In this document: positions 1 through 12,089 of the stretch, piece after piece
Numbering within the stretch: the stretch's first letter is position 1
Layout: each line of letters opens with the position of its first letter
Assembly (NCBI GenBank): GCA_902806575.1
Contig: CADCXD010000010.1
Location: forward strand, 310,001 to 374,000
From: Jackrogersella multiformis
Taxonomy: Eukaryota; Ascomycota; Sordariomycetes; Xylariales; Hypoxylaceae
Direction of reading: 5' to 3'
DNA: 64,000 bases
Program-made: the position numbers and the translations under genes
Notes under the pieces: generated by a model
What the model was told of the DNA's origin: nothing
The model's database searches: none
What the model saw: the letters and a program-made list of their open reading frames with translations, nothing else

Positions 1-1939
1 AATACTTCACCATCGACGGGACGACCTCGAGCATCCACACCGACATCTACCACGAATGGCACAGGGACCGCCAGCACACCCCAGAGGACACGATCCAGCC
101 GAGGTGGGACGCCAATGTCGGCGCGAGCCGCTGCTACACATAGGACAACCTCGTCATTGAGCATCTCCAGCACAAATGAAAATGCTGACGCACGCGCTGA
201 GCTCGTTGCGTTGATTGAAGATCTTAAGGAGCGGTTACAGAAGTCCGACGCCTCGTCTGAGCAGCATAGGAAGCAGGCGGAGGTCTTGCAAACAAGGCTC
301 GATGATGCCCTTAAAGAGCAGGCCAAATTGGAAGAGCGGGTACACGAGAGTGAGGAGCAGATTGAGATGATCCGCAATGAGAAGCGGGAGACAGCAAAAA
401 GGATGCGTGAAATGGAGACGATCTACGAAGCCGAGAGGAGCTCCATGACGAAGGAGAAGGAGGAGATGGCAAATCGAGAAGAGGAAATGCAGGCCGTGAT
501 TAACAGGCTGAAGGAGACCCTCAACCAGCGAAATGCCGACGACGAATACCGTCCAACAAGGCAATGTGAGTATCCAAATTACATGACCCTATATCTACAA
601 TACAATCACTGACGCGAGCATTACCACAGCGAGCAACTCTTCTCCGAGTGTAGACAACGGAAACTTCGCCCCTCCGTCTTCAGTTCAACGCAGCGATTCT
701 AGAAACAATTCGAAGCTCCTACTACAGAAGGATAAGTTAATCGAGTCGCTACGCCTTGAACTCGCTGAAGCACAGATCAAGCTCGTCGAGTCCGAGAACC
801 AAGGCGGTGGGCGACTACATGAAGTCGAGCGTCTACTCATGGAGGCCCGCATGGCTAACGCCCGGCTGATGGAAGATAACGAGTCATATCAGCTGCTCCT
901 CCAAGAGAAGACGCTCCACGGCGACTTCGGCAAGGGTGACTTCAGCTACATGAACGTAGCCGCCAACCAAGACGCCCTGAACGCCCTCGAAGGACGATCC
1001 AACGCCGGTGATAATCCAACGACACCAGCGGCCAGTCTAGCCGACGAACTAGGTGCTCTCGGCGCTGAAGACTCGTCAATGCCAGCAGCCGAAGATGAGA
1101 CCGCACGTCGCCTAGAGGGCGAACTCCGCGCCGCTAAGGACCAAAATAAAGCCCTCACGCTGTATATTAATAAGATCATCGAGCGGCTCCTTCAGCACCA
1201 GGAGTTCGAGCATATCCTCGACCAATCTTCCGACTTCAAGCCCGGCGCCAACCTACACAAGGACCTACCCCCACCACCTACCGACGCCGCGGCCGCAAGC
1301 GCCTCGCTCCTGCAGCGCGCGAAGTCCATCGCCACCGGAGGCCCTGGCGCACCGCGGCCCAAACCCAGACCTATGACTATGTCTCATCAGATTCATTCCC
1401 AGTTCCATGCATCCGCGCTCAGCAACCCAGATACTGCGCCTAGCATCCCGATCTCGGGGATCGGCCGCTCGCACAGCACGGCGCGCCGCATGGGCGGCCG
1501 CCCCATGAGCGAGCAGCTGACGGGCGCAGCAGGCATCGTCAACGCCATGTACAAGGGTCCTGACGGGCCGCTATCCCCAACCCTCAGCACGGCGTCATCA
1601 GGGGCTAGGCACTCGCAGACGTTCTTCGGTCCGAGGGGGCCACCAAGCACCGGTGCCAACGGCTCAGCAGGTAATTTCCCGGGCATGCGCAGCGAGACGA
1701 GCAGCGTGAGCGGGGATTCGGCTGCGGACGGCACCACCGGCACCACGACGTCGGCAAGCCAGAGCCCCCCGAGGACCATCGGGGAGAAGAGTACTACTCT
1801 CGCCGGCAACAAGCCCCGCCCCCTGAGGCTCGTGCAGGAGAACAACGAGAAGGAGCGCGCGGAGAACAAGAGGGCCAGCTGGCTGGGCTGGGCGCAGGGC
1901 GCGTGGAATAAGAAGGATGGAGAGGAGACTGTGCGGTGA
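1..1939 (+). CDS. Coiled-coil protein, Uds1 / 'M protein repeat'-like, 5' partial
   Basis: The gene is cut by the left edge; frame 1 is open from base 1. Exons are <1-565 and 630-1939, with a 64-bp intron (GTGAGT donor, CACAG acceptor) that splits a Ser codon. The visible 624 residues start Ser/Thr/Pro/Gly-rich, then hold a long charged heptad-like coiled coil (bases about 205-530) rich in Glu, Lys, Arg and Gln. A second helical stretch follows the intron (bases about 715-910), then a short conserved-looking segment around base 1155 (LTLYINKIIERLL). The last third is disordered, Ser/Pro/Gly/Thr-rich, and ends in a basic tail with tryptophans. Many filamentous ascomycetes have a large coiled-coil protein of this build, annotated as M protein repeat protein or 'up-regulated during septation' protein; the link is by resemblance, and no enzymatic motif is visible. 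A septum or cytoskeleton role is inference only. Confidence 0.75.
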
Positions 1940-2940
1940 TCGGTGATGTGCGATCATGTTGTGGATAGTTGAAGGGGGGAGAGGAGGGGAGAGGAGGAAG
2001 AGCTTGTTAAAAGATTTACTTGCGGCCTGCTAACCGGGGAGTGGACGATAATCGGCGAGGAGAGACGAGAGCGGAGGATATTGAAACTTATAATGTACCT
2101 ACCTACCCGGCCCGGGGCGGGGGGGATTTACTTGTGACGCCTGTGACGACCTCGAAGTTAAGTTGACGACGCCGGCAGGCACGCACGCAGAATAACGCAA
2201 CACACCTCCGTCAACGTTCTTCTCTGTCGGCCACGACCGACGAACGAAAGGACGGCTCGGATGAGATCGGGAGCCTCGCGTGCGGGCTAGACGAGACGAA
2301 AGACCAAAAAAAGGATGACCAATAAATGACGGAAACGCACGTTCTCACAAATTAACACTACAACTACTTACTACTTACTACTACTTAAATTACTTATGAT
2401 TGCGGAATTGAAACTTTAACTGAATTGAACCGGGATTGAATTGTTTTTATTTGATTTGATTGGACTTGATTGGGAACGGGTTGGGACGCGAGGGACGCGG
2501 TGCGTTGAGATTTATAGATGTATGTATCTATTATCAATATTGATGCCCTTTTTTTATGATGTGGTTTGGCTTGACTTGGCTTGATCTGAGTTGAGTTGAT
2601 GTGAAATGAGATGTGGTGTAGAGTGCGTAGGTGTGTACCTACCTAGGTATGTAAGTAAGTGAGTGAGTGGGTAAGGGAATAAGGACGGAGGATGTGAAGT
2701 GAAGGGAAGAAACTTGGTGATATATAATATGAACTCCCTTTTGACGTGGTATCTGGTCGCGAAGCAGAAGTTGGTGTTGGTCTAGAGAGAGAGAGCTGGC
2801 GCTTGGCCTCGAGTTTGCGTTCCTTGATGTGTATTTTCTTCCTTCGTCGCTGCTGGTCTAGGTTTGGGAAAGCGGTCTAATGTAGTGGGTGTGGTATAGA
2901 TCTTTAAGAGTATACGAGTTGTGGTGGTGATTTAGGTAAA

Positions 2941-2962
2941 GGGGTCGGGGTCGGGGTCGGGG
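2941..2962. repeat. GGGGTC tandem repeat
   Basis: Nearly four copies of GGGGTC in the 3' flank of the first gene; a simple microsatellite with no evident role. Confidence 0.8.
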
Positions 2963-5900
2963 AGGGAATGGGATGGGTGGAAACGGAGAGGAATAAGGTA
3001 TTTACTGAGGAACGGGTGGGCTCCGAAGTATGAAGTGTAGAGTTGGGATTCCTTGCCTTTTTGCCTGTAGAAGGGAGTAAGTTGACGGAAGCAAGATGGT
3101 GTTGGATATTGAGAATGTTCCCCGATAGTTGTAATTACGAACCCTTAGTCGTGATGTGTGATGGTAGCAGTTTTGGGTTTTCGATCAGCTATCTAGATCT
3201 TGACTCCCTTCCCGAATCTTTTCAGTTGTAGTTTTCACTAGGGATTTGTATTTATTCGGTTTCTATAAGTCTAAAGGGTTTATAAATGCCTAAGTTGGGA
3301 TCTTGAGACCTTACGCGGCGTATTCTAGGTTTTTGTCCACCGAGAGGTGGTAGGTGGTCTCGGTCTACGGGCTGATACTTAGGTGTCTAAGGGGTGATAT
3401 TGTGTACCAGGAGATGATGATGATGACCGCAATAGTGAATTCACTTGGAAGCTTAATAGCTATCATGTGTAGGTAAGCTCTATAGCGAATGAATTTATAA
3501 TAGTATGATGATTTTATCTTAGCGGCGGAGTAGATATCGTTTATACACCGCCGACAAGCTCTCCGGCTGCTATACCTGGAAGCTTCTTTTTACTACCTTA
3601 TCATCGTCTCAGGGGGTGCCAAATACAAGTGCTTACTAGGTAGTTTGTCGAATCTCAACAAGCATCTCGTCTCATAACTTCATCATCCATATCCTAACGG
3701 GCAGCGTATGGTGTTTTGTTCGGCCGGTATTGGCTAGAACGGACAAAGATTTACTCCTGGGCAGTAACACGAGGAAACAGGTAATCAAGATGCTAAACAG
3801 CCCCCATGACCACTCGGTTCTATGTGTTTAAACCCAAGTATCAAGGATCTCTTCGCCTGAGATTTGCCTACTACACTCTACTTCACTTGGTGCTCAGGTA
3901 TGCCAAGCGAATCGATCTTGTCTTACCTAACGTAGATCAAGATTCCCATCTCATTTAAGCCTCCTCGCGACTATACGATATGTCTTAGAGGGCGGTTTCC
4001 CCTCGAGACAAAACCATTGCATAGGATTGCCTAGTTATCACCAAGGGTTGTACGGCTCGGTACCAGTATTACATCGTACGATCTCCTGTTCGTGGCATGA
4101 GTCATTACTCGGCAATTCATCTATTGCGGAATTGTTAAGGATACTTAGGGCTTATATCAAGACGCGGTAGAAACCTCTTCCTCGTCTAAGCGGTACTATA
4201 TCCACGGCTTTTAAATCGCGGACGGGCGATTGGGCCTCAAAGCATGGGGATGCGACAAGCCACTGCAACGCCAGAGCCGAAAATGGCTCAATAGCTACCC
4301 AACCCCAAGATGACCGTGTGGTATACAATACGTATGTGGCTTTCTGGATGGGTTGTGTAGCACGGATCTATACCGAAAGTCTGGAAGAAAGTCCGGCCCT
4401 GTCGAGAACCCCATCCCGCGGGACCCAAAGGATTATTACTAACTGCTTCGAGGCTAATACTTGTAACGGATCGTGTTATGCTACTTAGAATACACCTAGG
4501 TAGGTACGCATATTTTATATTTCTGGTGATGTCTGTACGCAGTAATTAAAAAGGCGCAAGAGACCTAGGTATCACTCACTTTCTCCGGGTTTCCTATCAA
4601 AGAGCCGCACAGCGTATCTTTCCTAGTCGAAGAGACAATGTCACCCCCCCACGCTAGGAGACATCTCACCGAGTCGTTGGTTACTTAGATGACAAGGGGG
4701 GGATCATGTTAGGTAGGCGACGAAAAGAGAAGAGGTATTTCGTCACCACTTTGGGCATTCTCTCCTTTCATCGAGGCAGACGTCGATCAAGGGTAGCCTT
4801 CTACCGTGTAGCCATGTAGCCATGTAATAGTCATGTAGAGCATGCAGAAAGGAGGTGGGATGGAAGTACACGTGTTGTATCCATCCTTCCAGCTCCCAAT
4901 AGAATCTACCACCCCCACACTGCACACTTGCTTCGAACGGGCGTTGGCGTCGACGGGGGGGCCTATGGGGATGGCGGGTTCCTGCGCAGATGACCACTCG
5001 ACCAACCAGTCCTGGCACTTGTACATAGCATAGCAGGCTGCCCCCGTCCAAGCCGGTCGTGGTCGATGACATGTCGGACCTGGGCGCAGATAAGACAGGG
5101 AGGGATTCTAGGCTGAGCAATAGATTTCCATCAGATTCCCATCCGTTTAGAGACGGGCCGCATATTATGTCAGATCGTATAGTCCCAGGTGGCTGCCGGC
5201 GTTGGGTGGAAGCGCGCACACCCGCATCATTAAAAAATCACGACGGAGCTTATTTTTTCCTCGCAGGTGAGAAACTAGGTTGTATTATTGATAGAGGTTA
5301 CATGAGGGTAGTTATTAATGGCTTAGTACCAATTTCAATCCTTCGGAGCAAGCCTAGATGGCCGGATAGTCGGCTCGTCCCGTCAACTTCCGAGGCGAGG
5401 GAAAGTCTGGGAGTATTGAGTATTATAGAATTCTCGGCTTCTTTGCTAGTTTCGCGCGGAGCTTGTTCGCGATTCGTCACCAGCCAAGTGACCGGTCACT
5501 CTCCTGATTCCCAAAGGGGACAGGTTCTATATTACCAGCTCCGTGGGTAAGACGCTGGAGGGCCAAAGCAATACCTATATGTATACTATGCGCGATGACT
5601 GTAAGATAAAGTCATCTCACTTACCAAGTCCGGAACTCCAAATTGAGATTGTGCATACCTATGTATGCGATGGTTCCCCTTCCTTTCGATATTTGGTGGT
5701 CGAGGGCTACGGTACCTGGTAGATTATTGAGCTGTCAGGGTCACGTCCGTAAGACACGCATCAGCAGGAAGCATTTGCGTGCGTAGCAGGTCGTCCACAT
5801 GTCGATCTCTGAGAGGTCCAAATTTGCCGGGTAGTATTGGGAAGCGATGTTGCCATAGGCTGATGCAAGGCTGAGTGCCTAAGAATGTATCTAGGTAGGT

Positions 5901-6011
5901 AGTTGAAGCGAAGCATTTTTAGTACCGTCGTTCCTAATTCGTGCTGGCCAGCGCTATTTTTTCTCTCTTCATCTTTCTTGATTTTGATTTGATATCAACC
6001 GTTTTTACCTA

Positions 6012-8417
6012 CCTAGGTAGTCAAGGTAACATCTCCGTCTATTGGAGGATCATGACCGGTCATGACTAACCAGACATCTACATAGTAGATTTGCTTTTTT
6101 GGTCGGAAACGGTTTTGGTAAATCATCTATCATCCCATAAGCCATGGCTTACAACCGTTGTAAACTGTTTTCTTCGTTGTTTATTTTTATATTTATATAA
6201 GGTACAATTAATTCCGAGATACCTACCGCAATAGACCGCTGTTTGCCTAGTGTAGTTGCTGGCCTGGCTGGCTCTATCGCTTAAAAAGCAAGACAAAGCA
6301 AAACACCAAATTTCAGGACCATTCTTTCGGCTTGCTTAAACAGGCGGTAGACAATGTAACTTTCATACAAGATACAATTGTATATAAATTGTGTGTACCT
6401 AGGTCCACGGGTATGTATTGGTGGGAATATTTAGGTATGAAGGATACCTATTATACCTAAGGTTAGGTATGCAAGACATGCACGACGATGAAAGCAAAGT
6501 GGAGAAAGAAAAATTAATTCGTCTGGAAGCCAGATGGAAAAAGAAGAAGCAGGAGCTGGGACGGGCTGGGACTAGGTAACTGCGTGGCTTCGGGGATCCC
6601 AGCTAAGTGGACCACTGGCGAATATTGTGGAGGAAAATGTCCGCCGAAACAACTTGCGGTCAAATCGGCAGGTACCTCGTGTCGACTTCCGAAACCGTTG
6701 CTGTGGAGGTTTCTTTCCTGGTAGATTCAAGTAGCGGCTAATCAATTCGTAAGTACCTGGCCGGGTACTTGCACGGGTGTTCCTGGATACCTAGGAAGGC
6801 ATGGATCTCTTCCCTCCCGAGGCTTCCATAAACCCGTCTCTTTTGAAGGTTTGTAACACAGCACATACCTACCTAGGTAGCACATGCATGTAGTAAGGTT
6901 AGGTACTTACCGTAGTGTTGGTTGTATGTTAAACCCAATATTCATGATATACCTAGGTACTACAGTTGAACTACCTAGGTACACTACATATATGTGGATG
7001 CACGGCGTCAAGTTCGAAACAGAAAGCTTGTCATAACTTTGAAGCTCGTATTTTCTAATCCCTTCTATAAATGTCTGTCGTGATAGTGGCAATCTCATTA
7101 CAACATTTACACTACTAACAAGATTTATAGGTATACATAATACGTAAGTAGGAGGGGAGGGACTGGGAGTTATCTATTATTCATCTCGTGTCACCGCTCT
7201 CATATAGGAACGGACCCATTGTAAGCGGATTGTAAGGCGAAAGTGCCCCACTTTGAATAGATTTCTGGGGAACATAGCTATATAGACACACTCTACCTTA
7301 GGTAGGTACTGTAGGTGGTTTAGCTTCAGGGCATAATGTAGAAAGTCCTTAAAACCCTTTTATTCCTCGGTTCTCGTGCCGACTTTTAATAAATGATACT
7401 ACCTAGGTACGTAATATACCTCAATAAAGTATCTTTTAGGTACATAAGGTACTTAAGTATGTAAGTTCCAAGATTGTTAATCTGTTTGGTTAATAATTGT
7501 CTCAGCTTTTAATGTTGTAAATTTATTCCGTAGTTTCCGAAGGATTGGATAACGACTTTTAGGGAGAACTTAGGAATCACTTTAAAAGGCGAACTCCCTT
7601 GAGTACTGCTTGACAAATGCTACTTTCTATTCTATGTGGATGATTCTATGAGGATGACAAGATCTTCCATCTTTGTGACTGCGCCGTAACTAATATTCGG
7701 TAAAATGGGATAGGGGTGAGTTTCCTATTTTTAAAATGACACCTTGGTAGCTAGCGTTACAAGGTACCTACATAATGTTTCTTAAGTGTACACCCTTTAA
7801 TAAATCGAATTAAGCTTAGCTATCTCACATTTATTCGGGGCAGGGGAAACAACAGGTAGGTACCTAAGTAGCTAGTGTGAGCTGTCTTTTGCCCTCCATT
7901 CTTTTAATTTTTTCTTCTTCTTCTTCTTACCCGACTTCCGGTAGGTAGGTGGTTTGAATGCGGTTTGAATAAGAAAATTGATTATATTAAATATAATAAC
8001 AACATCAAACCGTTAACCTTAACATGGCCGGTTTCGCAATGCACATCCTAATGCATCTGTGATGCGTTCATTATCTTTGCCACAATATAAATTTCATGCT
8101 TTTTAATGTTTACTATGTACGTAGTAGGTGGACTAGGTGGAAGTTATACTCAATGTGACTTAAGTGATGCTTAAGGTTGCATTAGAGTGCTTTCATAAGG
8201 TACCTAGGTAGGCACATCAATATATTTGTGCATCCTAGCGTACCTAGGTATCTATAAATTATGTAGGTAGGCACTACCTATTGGTACATTCATATGCATG
8301 TTCCTTGTAACTCATCCTGCCCATCGTAAAAAATACCTAGGTACGTGTGCAATACTATGTACCTAGGTACCTTAGGTAGGTAGGCAATACATCATTACAG
8401 GTATGTATGTACCTAGG
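6012..8417. repeat. Dense cluster of ACCTAGGT palindromes
   Basis: CCTAGG occurs at 6012, 6398, 6790, 6872, 6952, 6974, 7402, 8203, 8243, 8336, 8362 and 8412, nearly always inside ACCTAGGT and often inside TACCTAGGTA, with TAGGTAGGTA or TACCTACC extensions. A hexamer is expected about once in 4 kb by chance, so this is strong enrichment. The same motif recurs in almost every intergenic gap of the window and once in a coding exon (17833). Confidence 0.85.
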
Positions 8418-9299
8418 TACTCCCAAACTCTCAATGTAAAGGCGACCTGGGCAAGACACCTAAGACACCTGCAACTGGATGCATACATTTAGACTCCCCA
8501 TGATTTTCCAATCAACAACAAATCGACCTATTCTGCCTCATTTCTTCCAACCAAGTATTTTCCCACGAGTGAATCCCACGATTGAATTTCGGCTGGCCCC
8601 TTCCTCTATCTAATATCGTAACAGTGGCACTGATTTTCACTACTACTACTGCATCAACTCACCCACTCACTTATACTGCATCCGTCTTTACATACGACTT
8701 TACCGTCCTGCCCGTCGTCCACCCTCCCCTCCTCTCCCCTCTCCCCAATTCCTGCAGTACACCTTAGGCACACCCGTAAAACCCTTGGAAACTCTCCACA
8801 CTTATTGTGTCATTTAGACATTTTGGTTTTTGGTCTTCGCGTCCAATCCCGCGTCCCCAGACCTTTTTTGCATTCCGACGAACACCACTCATACAACACG
8901 TCCCTAGACCTCATTCGTCAATGCCTGCAGCAGGGTCCTATCCTAACTGATCGATCATTCATTCATCACACGAAATAAGACCGGCTTTCCCTTTTCCTTT
9001 TTTTTTAAAAGGACAGTGGGGGAAAGACGTAGTAGTTTAGGGGCGCAGGGGACCATATACCGAATTGTACAACCCACGACCCTACAGTTCGCCCAGTGTG
9101 TGGAAAGCGGAAAGCAAGTCGCATGCGAATCTGCTGCCACATCACGATGATCAACCTCTCGAAAAGCACAGCCGTCATCCTCCCGAGCTAATCCCATTTC
9201 TGGACTTTCGTGGCATGCCCTCGTACCTAGTAGACGTGGTTCCATTGTTTGCGCCGGCTCCGATTATCATCCACGGAAACCAGCCAACCAGCCATCAAC

Positions 9300-12089
9300 A
9301 TGGCAAACAATCCTGTTGCCATGGACGCCAGTTTGTCCAGCTTGAACTCGGCTGACAATGACACATCTGTGACTTCCAGTGCCAATGTCGACTCTCAAGC
9401 ATCCAAATGGACTTCAGCCTCCACTTCATTAACAGCGTCACCGACACAATCGAGGGAGCAATCACCAATACGTCCTCCCGTGAAGTCGGGAAGAATGAGC
9501 CGTGCTTCTACATCATCAACTAGGTCGCGCCAGAACAGTCTTCAGGACCCAAGCCCCTCGAGATCTAGACCTAACATTCATACACCTACTACTATAACTC
9601 CTCGACAGCAGCTTTCTTCCGCCACGACCCCTTCGCTCCCCCCACCATCTACTCCGGCAACTGTGCTGCGAGCTCCAGCCCCTCAGAAAGTCTCTGTTGC
9701 TGTTGCGTCATCCGAGCTGTTAAAGGATGCACCTCGGTGGCCTATATCTCCTCGACTGAAATCACCGCCCCCTAACATTGGTCGGTCTGCAGTTCCAGGC
9801 TCATTATCAGGCAAGAACGAGCAAGAGGCACCCGCGATAAATGTTCAACGAGCGACACCTTCGCCTCAAGTGGAATCTGCCTCGCAGTCTACCTCTGATA
9901 ACGAGACGGAAGACTCGCACCTATCTTCCGGTATGAGGACTCCGGCTCGTGGACCAAGCAATGGATCGTCGACTTTGGAGACGGTCCAGGAAGTCAGCCA
10001 GCCGAATACGCCGCACCCAGAAATAGATGTTGCTATTGAAAAGTTGGCAGAGACTGCCGCAGCTCAATCGTCTTTGCAAACTAAGGGTTCTGCGAGTACG
10101 GTGAAGAAGTGCGGGTCCAGTCAAAATGCCACGAATAGTGAGAGCGGCAGCGAGAGTGGGAATGTGAAGGCCAACCCAAGAAGGGCGAGCACGACAGCCC
10201 CACCTTCACTACACAGCAGACAATCGAGCACTGCACTCAAGTTTGGCGGTAAGGGACCAGCTTCCGCTGAGAGTTCGTCGAGAAATATGACAGTCGAGAC
10301 GGAGGAAATCAGTAACCTCCCTGGAATCTCATTGGCCCCCAGTACAAGAGGGCAAGCAGCAAATGGAAGTCTGCGAACGAAACAGAGTTCGGAGACCATA
10401 AAACCCAAGAAGGATAAGAAGAAGCATACAAGAAAGCCTGCTTCTGTTGCTTCTGGTAATGGTGAGCCATCCGATAACTATTCAACATTGAAGCCTCGGC
10501 ACACCCTGTCCTTGAAATCATTTACATCATCAACATCCTCTCTTCGTTCAACCATGATGTACGGTCAAGGATCGTATGTCGAGTCTATTTTCAATCCCCA
10601 ACAGCACTACCCAAGAGAACCAGGCTGGGGTTTAAGTATCACCAGCCAGTTGAGCAATATACTAATCAAAGGATCTCATACAGCATCCTCGAAAGCCGAT
10701 ATCTTCGAGGCCAAAGTCGCCAGCGCGGTGGAGGAAGCTAACTCTTCAGACTCGGACGAGACTTTCGTGTACGATTCCAACCCTCCCGATATAGGCGAAC
10801 GCCCTCGTCGCTATCACTCGCGCACACCGAGTGCGACGTCCATGGCTAGCCAAGTCGATCGGAATGGTCTGCGATCAATAACGGGCATGCTCGAAACTGG
10901 CCCTCCTACTATCCCGGTTAAGAAGAATATGAAATTCGTAAATACTTACATGAGCAACGGGGCCGACAGTCCTCTTGGAGATGACGATGGTCGAGGTACG
11001 AGCCGAAGTAATATTGGCTCCGCGCGAGGGACTACCCGCCACCACCACCACCCCGGCCGCTGGGGTCGAAATAACGGCAACAATCACCTCTCGCTATTCG
11101 ATAATGAATCTCCTTTTCCTAATGCGGCTAAGTCGAAGCTAGCCAGTCCTAATGCGAGACAGCCTTCCAACCCTCCAAGCCCGAGATTCAGTACAGCTCG
11201 AGGCTGGGCATCTAGCAAGCGACAGATGGCGTTACCCGGCACATACGACATGGACGACACGACGACAGGGGCCGATGACGAAAGAACACCTCTTATAACT
11301 GGCCCGGCCCGATCTATTAGGTCTACTCGGAGTCGACGGAACCCGCACGCGAGAAACCTCGAGGCGCAAACATATCGGCGGAATCCTTCGTTCCTCAACC
11401 GCTTTGCGAGCTGCCTAGTTCTTACCATAATGCTACTGGTTGTCCTGTCGGGGGCGCTCGGGTTCATGTTCGCGACATCACAGCCTCTTACTGATATCGA
11501 ATTAATCAAGATTGGCAACGTCCTGGCCAGCGAGCAGGAGCTGATGATGGATATTACCGTAAAAGCTCACAATCCCAACGTTGTTGTCGTGATGATAGAC
11601 ACTGCCGACCTCGAGATATTTGCGAAATCCCCTCACGCTGGTACCGACTCGGAATGGTGGCGACGTCCTAACAAAGATGAATTTGGCACCCTAGACGACC
11701 CTAAGAACGACCCGCCAGTCGTCACGCTACCAGGCGACGATGAGAATCCTCCCGCTGAAGATACTTCACCGAACATGCGCCTCGGAAATGTCGTCGTATT
11801 CGACAGCCCCCTGACCTACGAAGGATCGTTTTTCCAGTCGGGTATTTCCACCTCTACAGGCTCGTTGCGCCTAAGTCGGCCCGGCAATGGTACCGATAGT
11901 GGTACCGAGCGATGGGAACATATTATCTCGGACGAATTTACCTTGATCGTCAAAGGAGTTCTGAAGTACTCATTGCCTCTCAGCCAAAGAATTAGAAATG
12001 TGGCGATTTCTGGCAAGACAGTCGTAAAACCGAACTCCGCGAACAATCCATCTCTGCGGCCGAACGAGACCGAAATTTCGATACAATGA
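9300..12089 (+). CDS. VAC7: Vac7-like regulator of vacuolar PI(3,5)P2 synthesis
   Basis: Single-exon gene of 929 residues. The ATG at 9300 sits in a good fungal context (CAACATGG); the frame stays open upstream only to a TTG, so I start here. Vac7 is a vacuolar-membrane protein that activates the PI3P 5-kinase Fab1 and so controls PI(3,5)P2, vacuole size and inheritance. The N-terminal 700 residues are disordered and Ser/Thr/Pro-rich, including a His run near base 11043. One transmembrane helix lies at about residues 703-725, followed by a lumenal domain of about 200 residues with the typical Vac7 segment LASEQELMMDITVKAHNPN and the block KSPHAGTDSEWW. This domain is the family signature and makes the call secure. 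Poorly conserved N-termini are normal for the family. No neighbour is functionally linked. Confidence 0.9.
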   Translation: MANNPVAMDASLSSLNSADNDTSVTSSANVDSQASKWTSASTSLTASPTQSREQSPIRPPVKSGRMSRASTSSTRSRQNSLQDPSPSRSRPNIHTPTTITPRQQLSSATTPSLPPPSTPATVLRAPAPQKVSVAVASSELLKDAPRWPISPRLKSPPPNIGRSAVPGSLSGKNEQEAPAINVQRATPSPQVESASQSTSDNETEDSHLSSGMRTPARGPSNGSSTLETVQEVSQPNTPHPEIDVAIEKLAETAAAQSSLQTKGSASTVKKCGSSQNATNSESGSESGNVKANPRRASTTAPPSLHSRQSSTALKFGGKGPASAESSSRNMTVETEEISNLPGISLAPSTRGQAANGSLRTKQSSETIKPKKDKKKHTRKPASVASGNGEPSDNYSTLKPRHTLSLKSFTSSTSSLRSTMMYGQGSYVESIFNPQQHYPREPGWGLSITSQLSNILIKGSHTASSKADIFEAKVASAVEEANSSDSDETFVYDSNPPDIGERPRRYHSRTPSATSMASQVDRNGLRSITGMLETGPPTIPVKKNMKFVNTYMSNGADSPLGDDDGRGTSRSNIGSARGTTRHHHHPGRWGRNNGNNHLSLFDNESPFPNAAKSKLASPNARQPSNPPSPRFSTARGWASSKRQMALPGTYDMDDTTTGADDERTPLITGPARSIRSTRSRRNPHARNLEAQTYRRNPSFLNRFASCLVLTIMLLVVLSGALGFMFATSQPLTDIELIKIGNVLASEQELMMDITVKAHNPNVVVVMIDTADLEIFAKSPHAGTDSEWWRRPNKDEFGTLDDPKNDPPVVTLPGDDENPPAEDTSPNMRLGNVVVFDSPLTYEGSFFQSGISTSTGSLRLSRPGNGTDSGTERWEHIISDEFTLIVKGVLKYSLPLSQRIRNVAISGKTVVKPNSANNPSLRPNETEISIQ

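Larger units (their letters stand above)
1940..9299. other. 7.4 kb gene-free stretch
   Basis: No coding region with fungal codon use or linkable exons was found here. The first few hundred bases are the 3' flank of the coiled-coil gene and the last several hundred the promoter and 5' UTR of VAC7 (pyrimidine-rich, CACTCAC-type blocks near 8640-8770). The stretch is moderately AT-rich and contains at least 15 copies of CCTAGG, mostly as ACCTAGGT or TACCTAGGTA, densest at 6000-8420. Small repeats include GGGGTC copies at 2941-2962 and a CTT run near 7915. Both strands are open over 4743-5550, but neither reading resembles a known family and there is no clear signal peptide or splice structure; I did not call it a gene. 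No transposase, reverse transcriptase or terminal repeats were seen. Confidence 0.6.

Noticed and set aside
9249..9299. N-terminal extension of VAC7 beginning at a TTG
   Set aside because: There is no ATG in the extension; the ATG at 9300 has a good context and fits the family.
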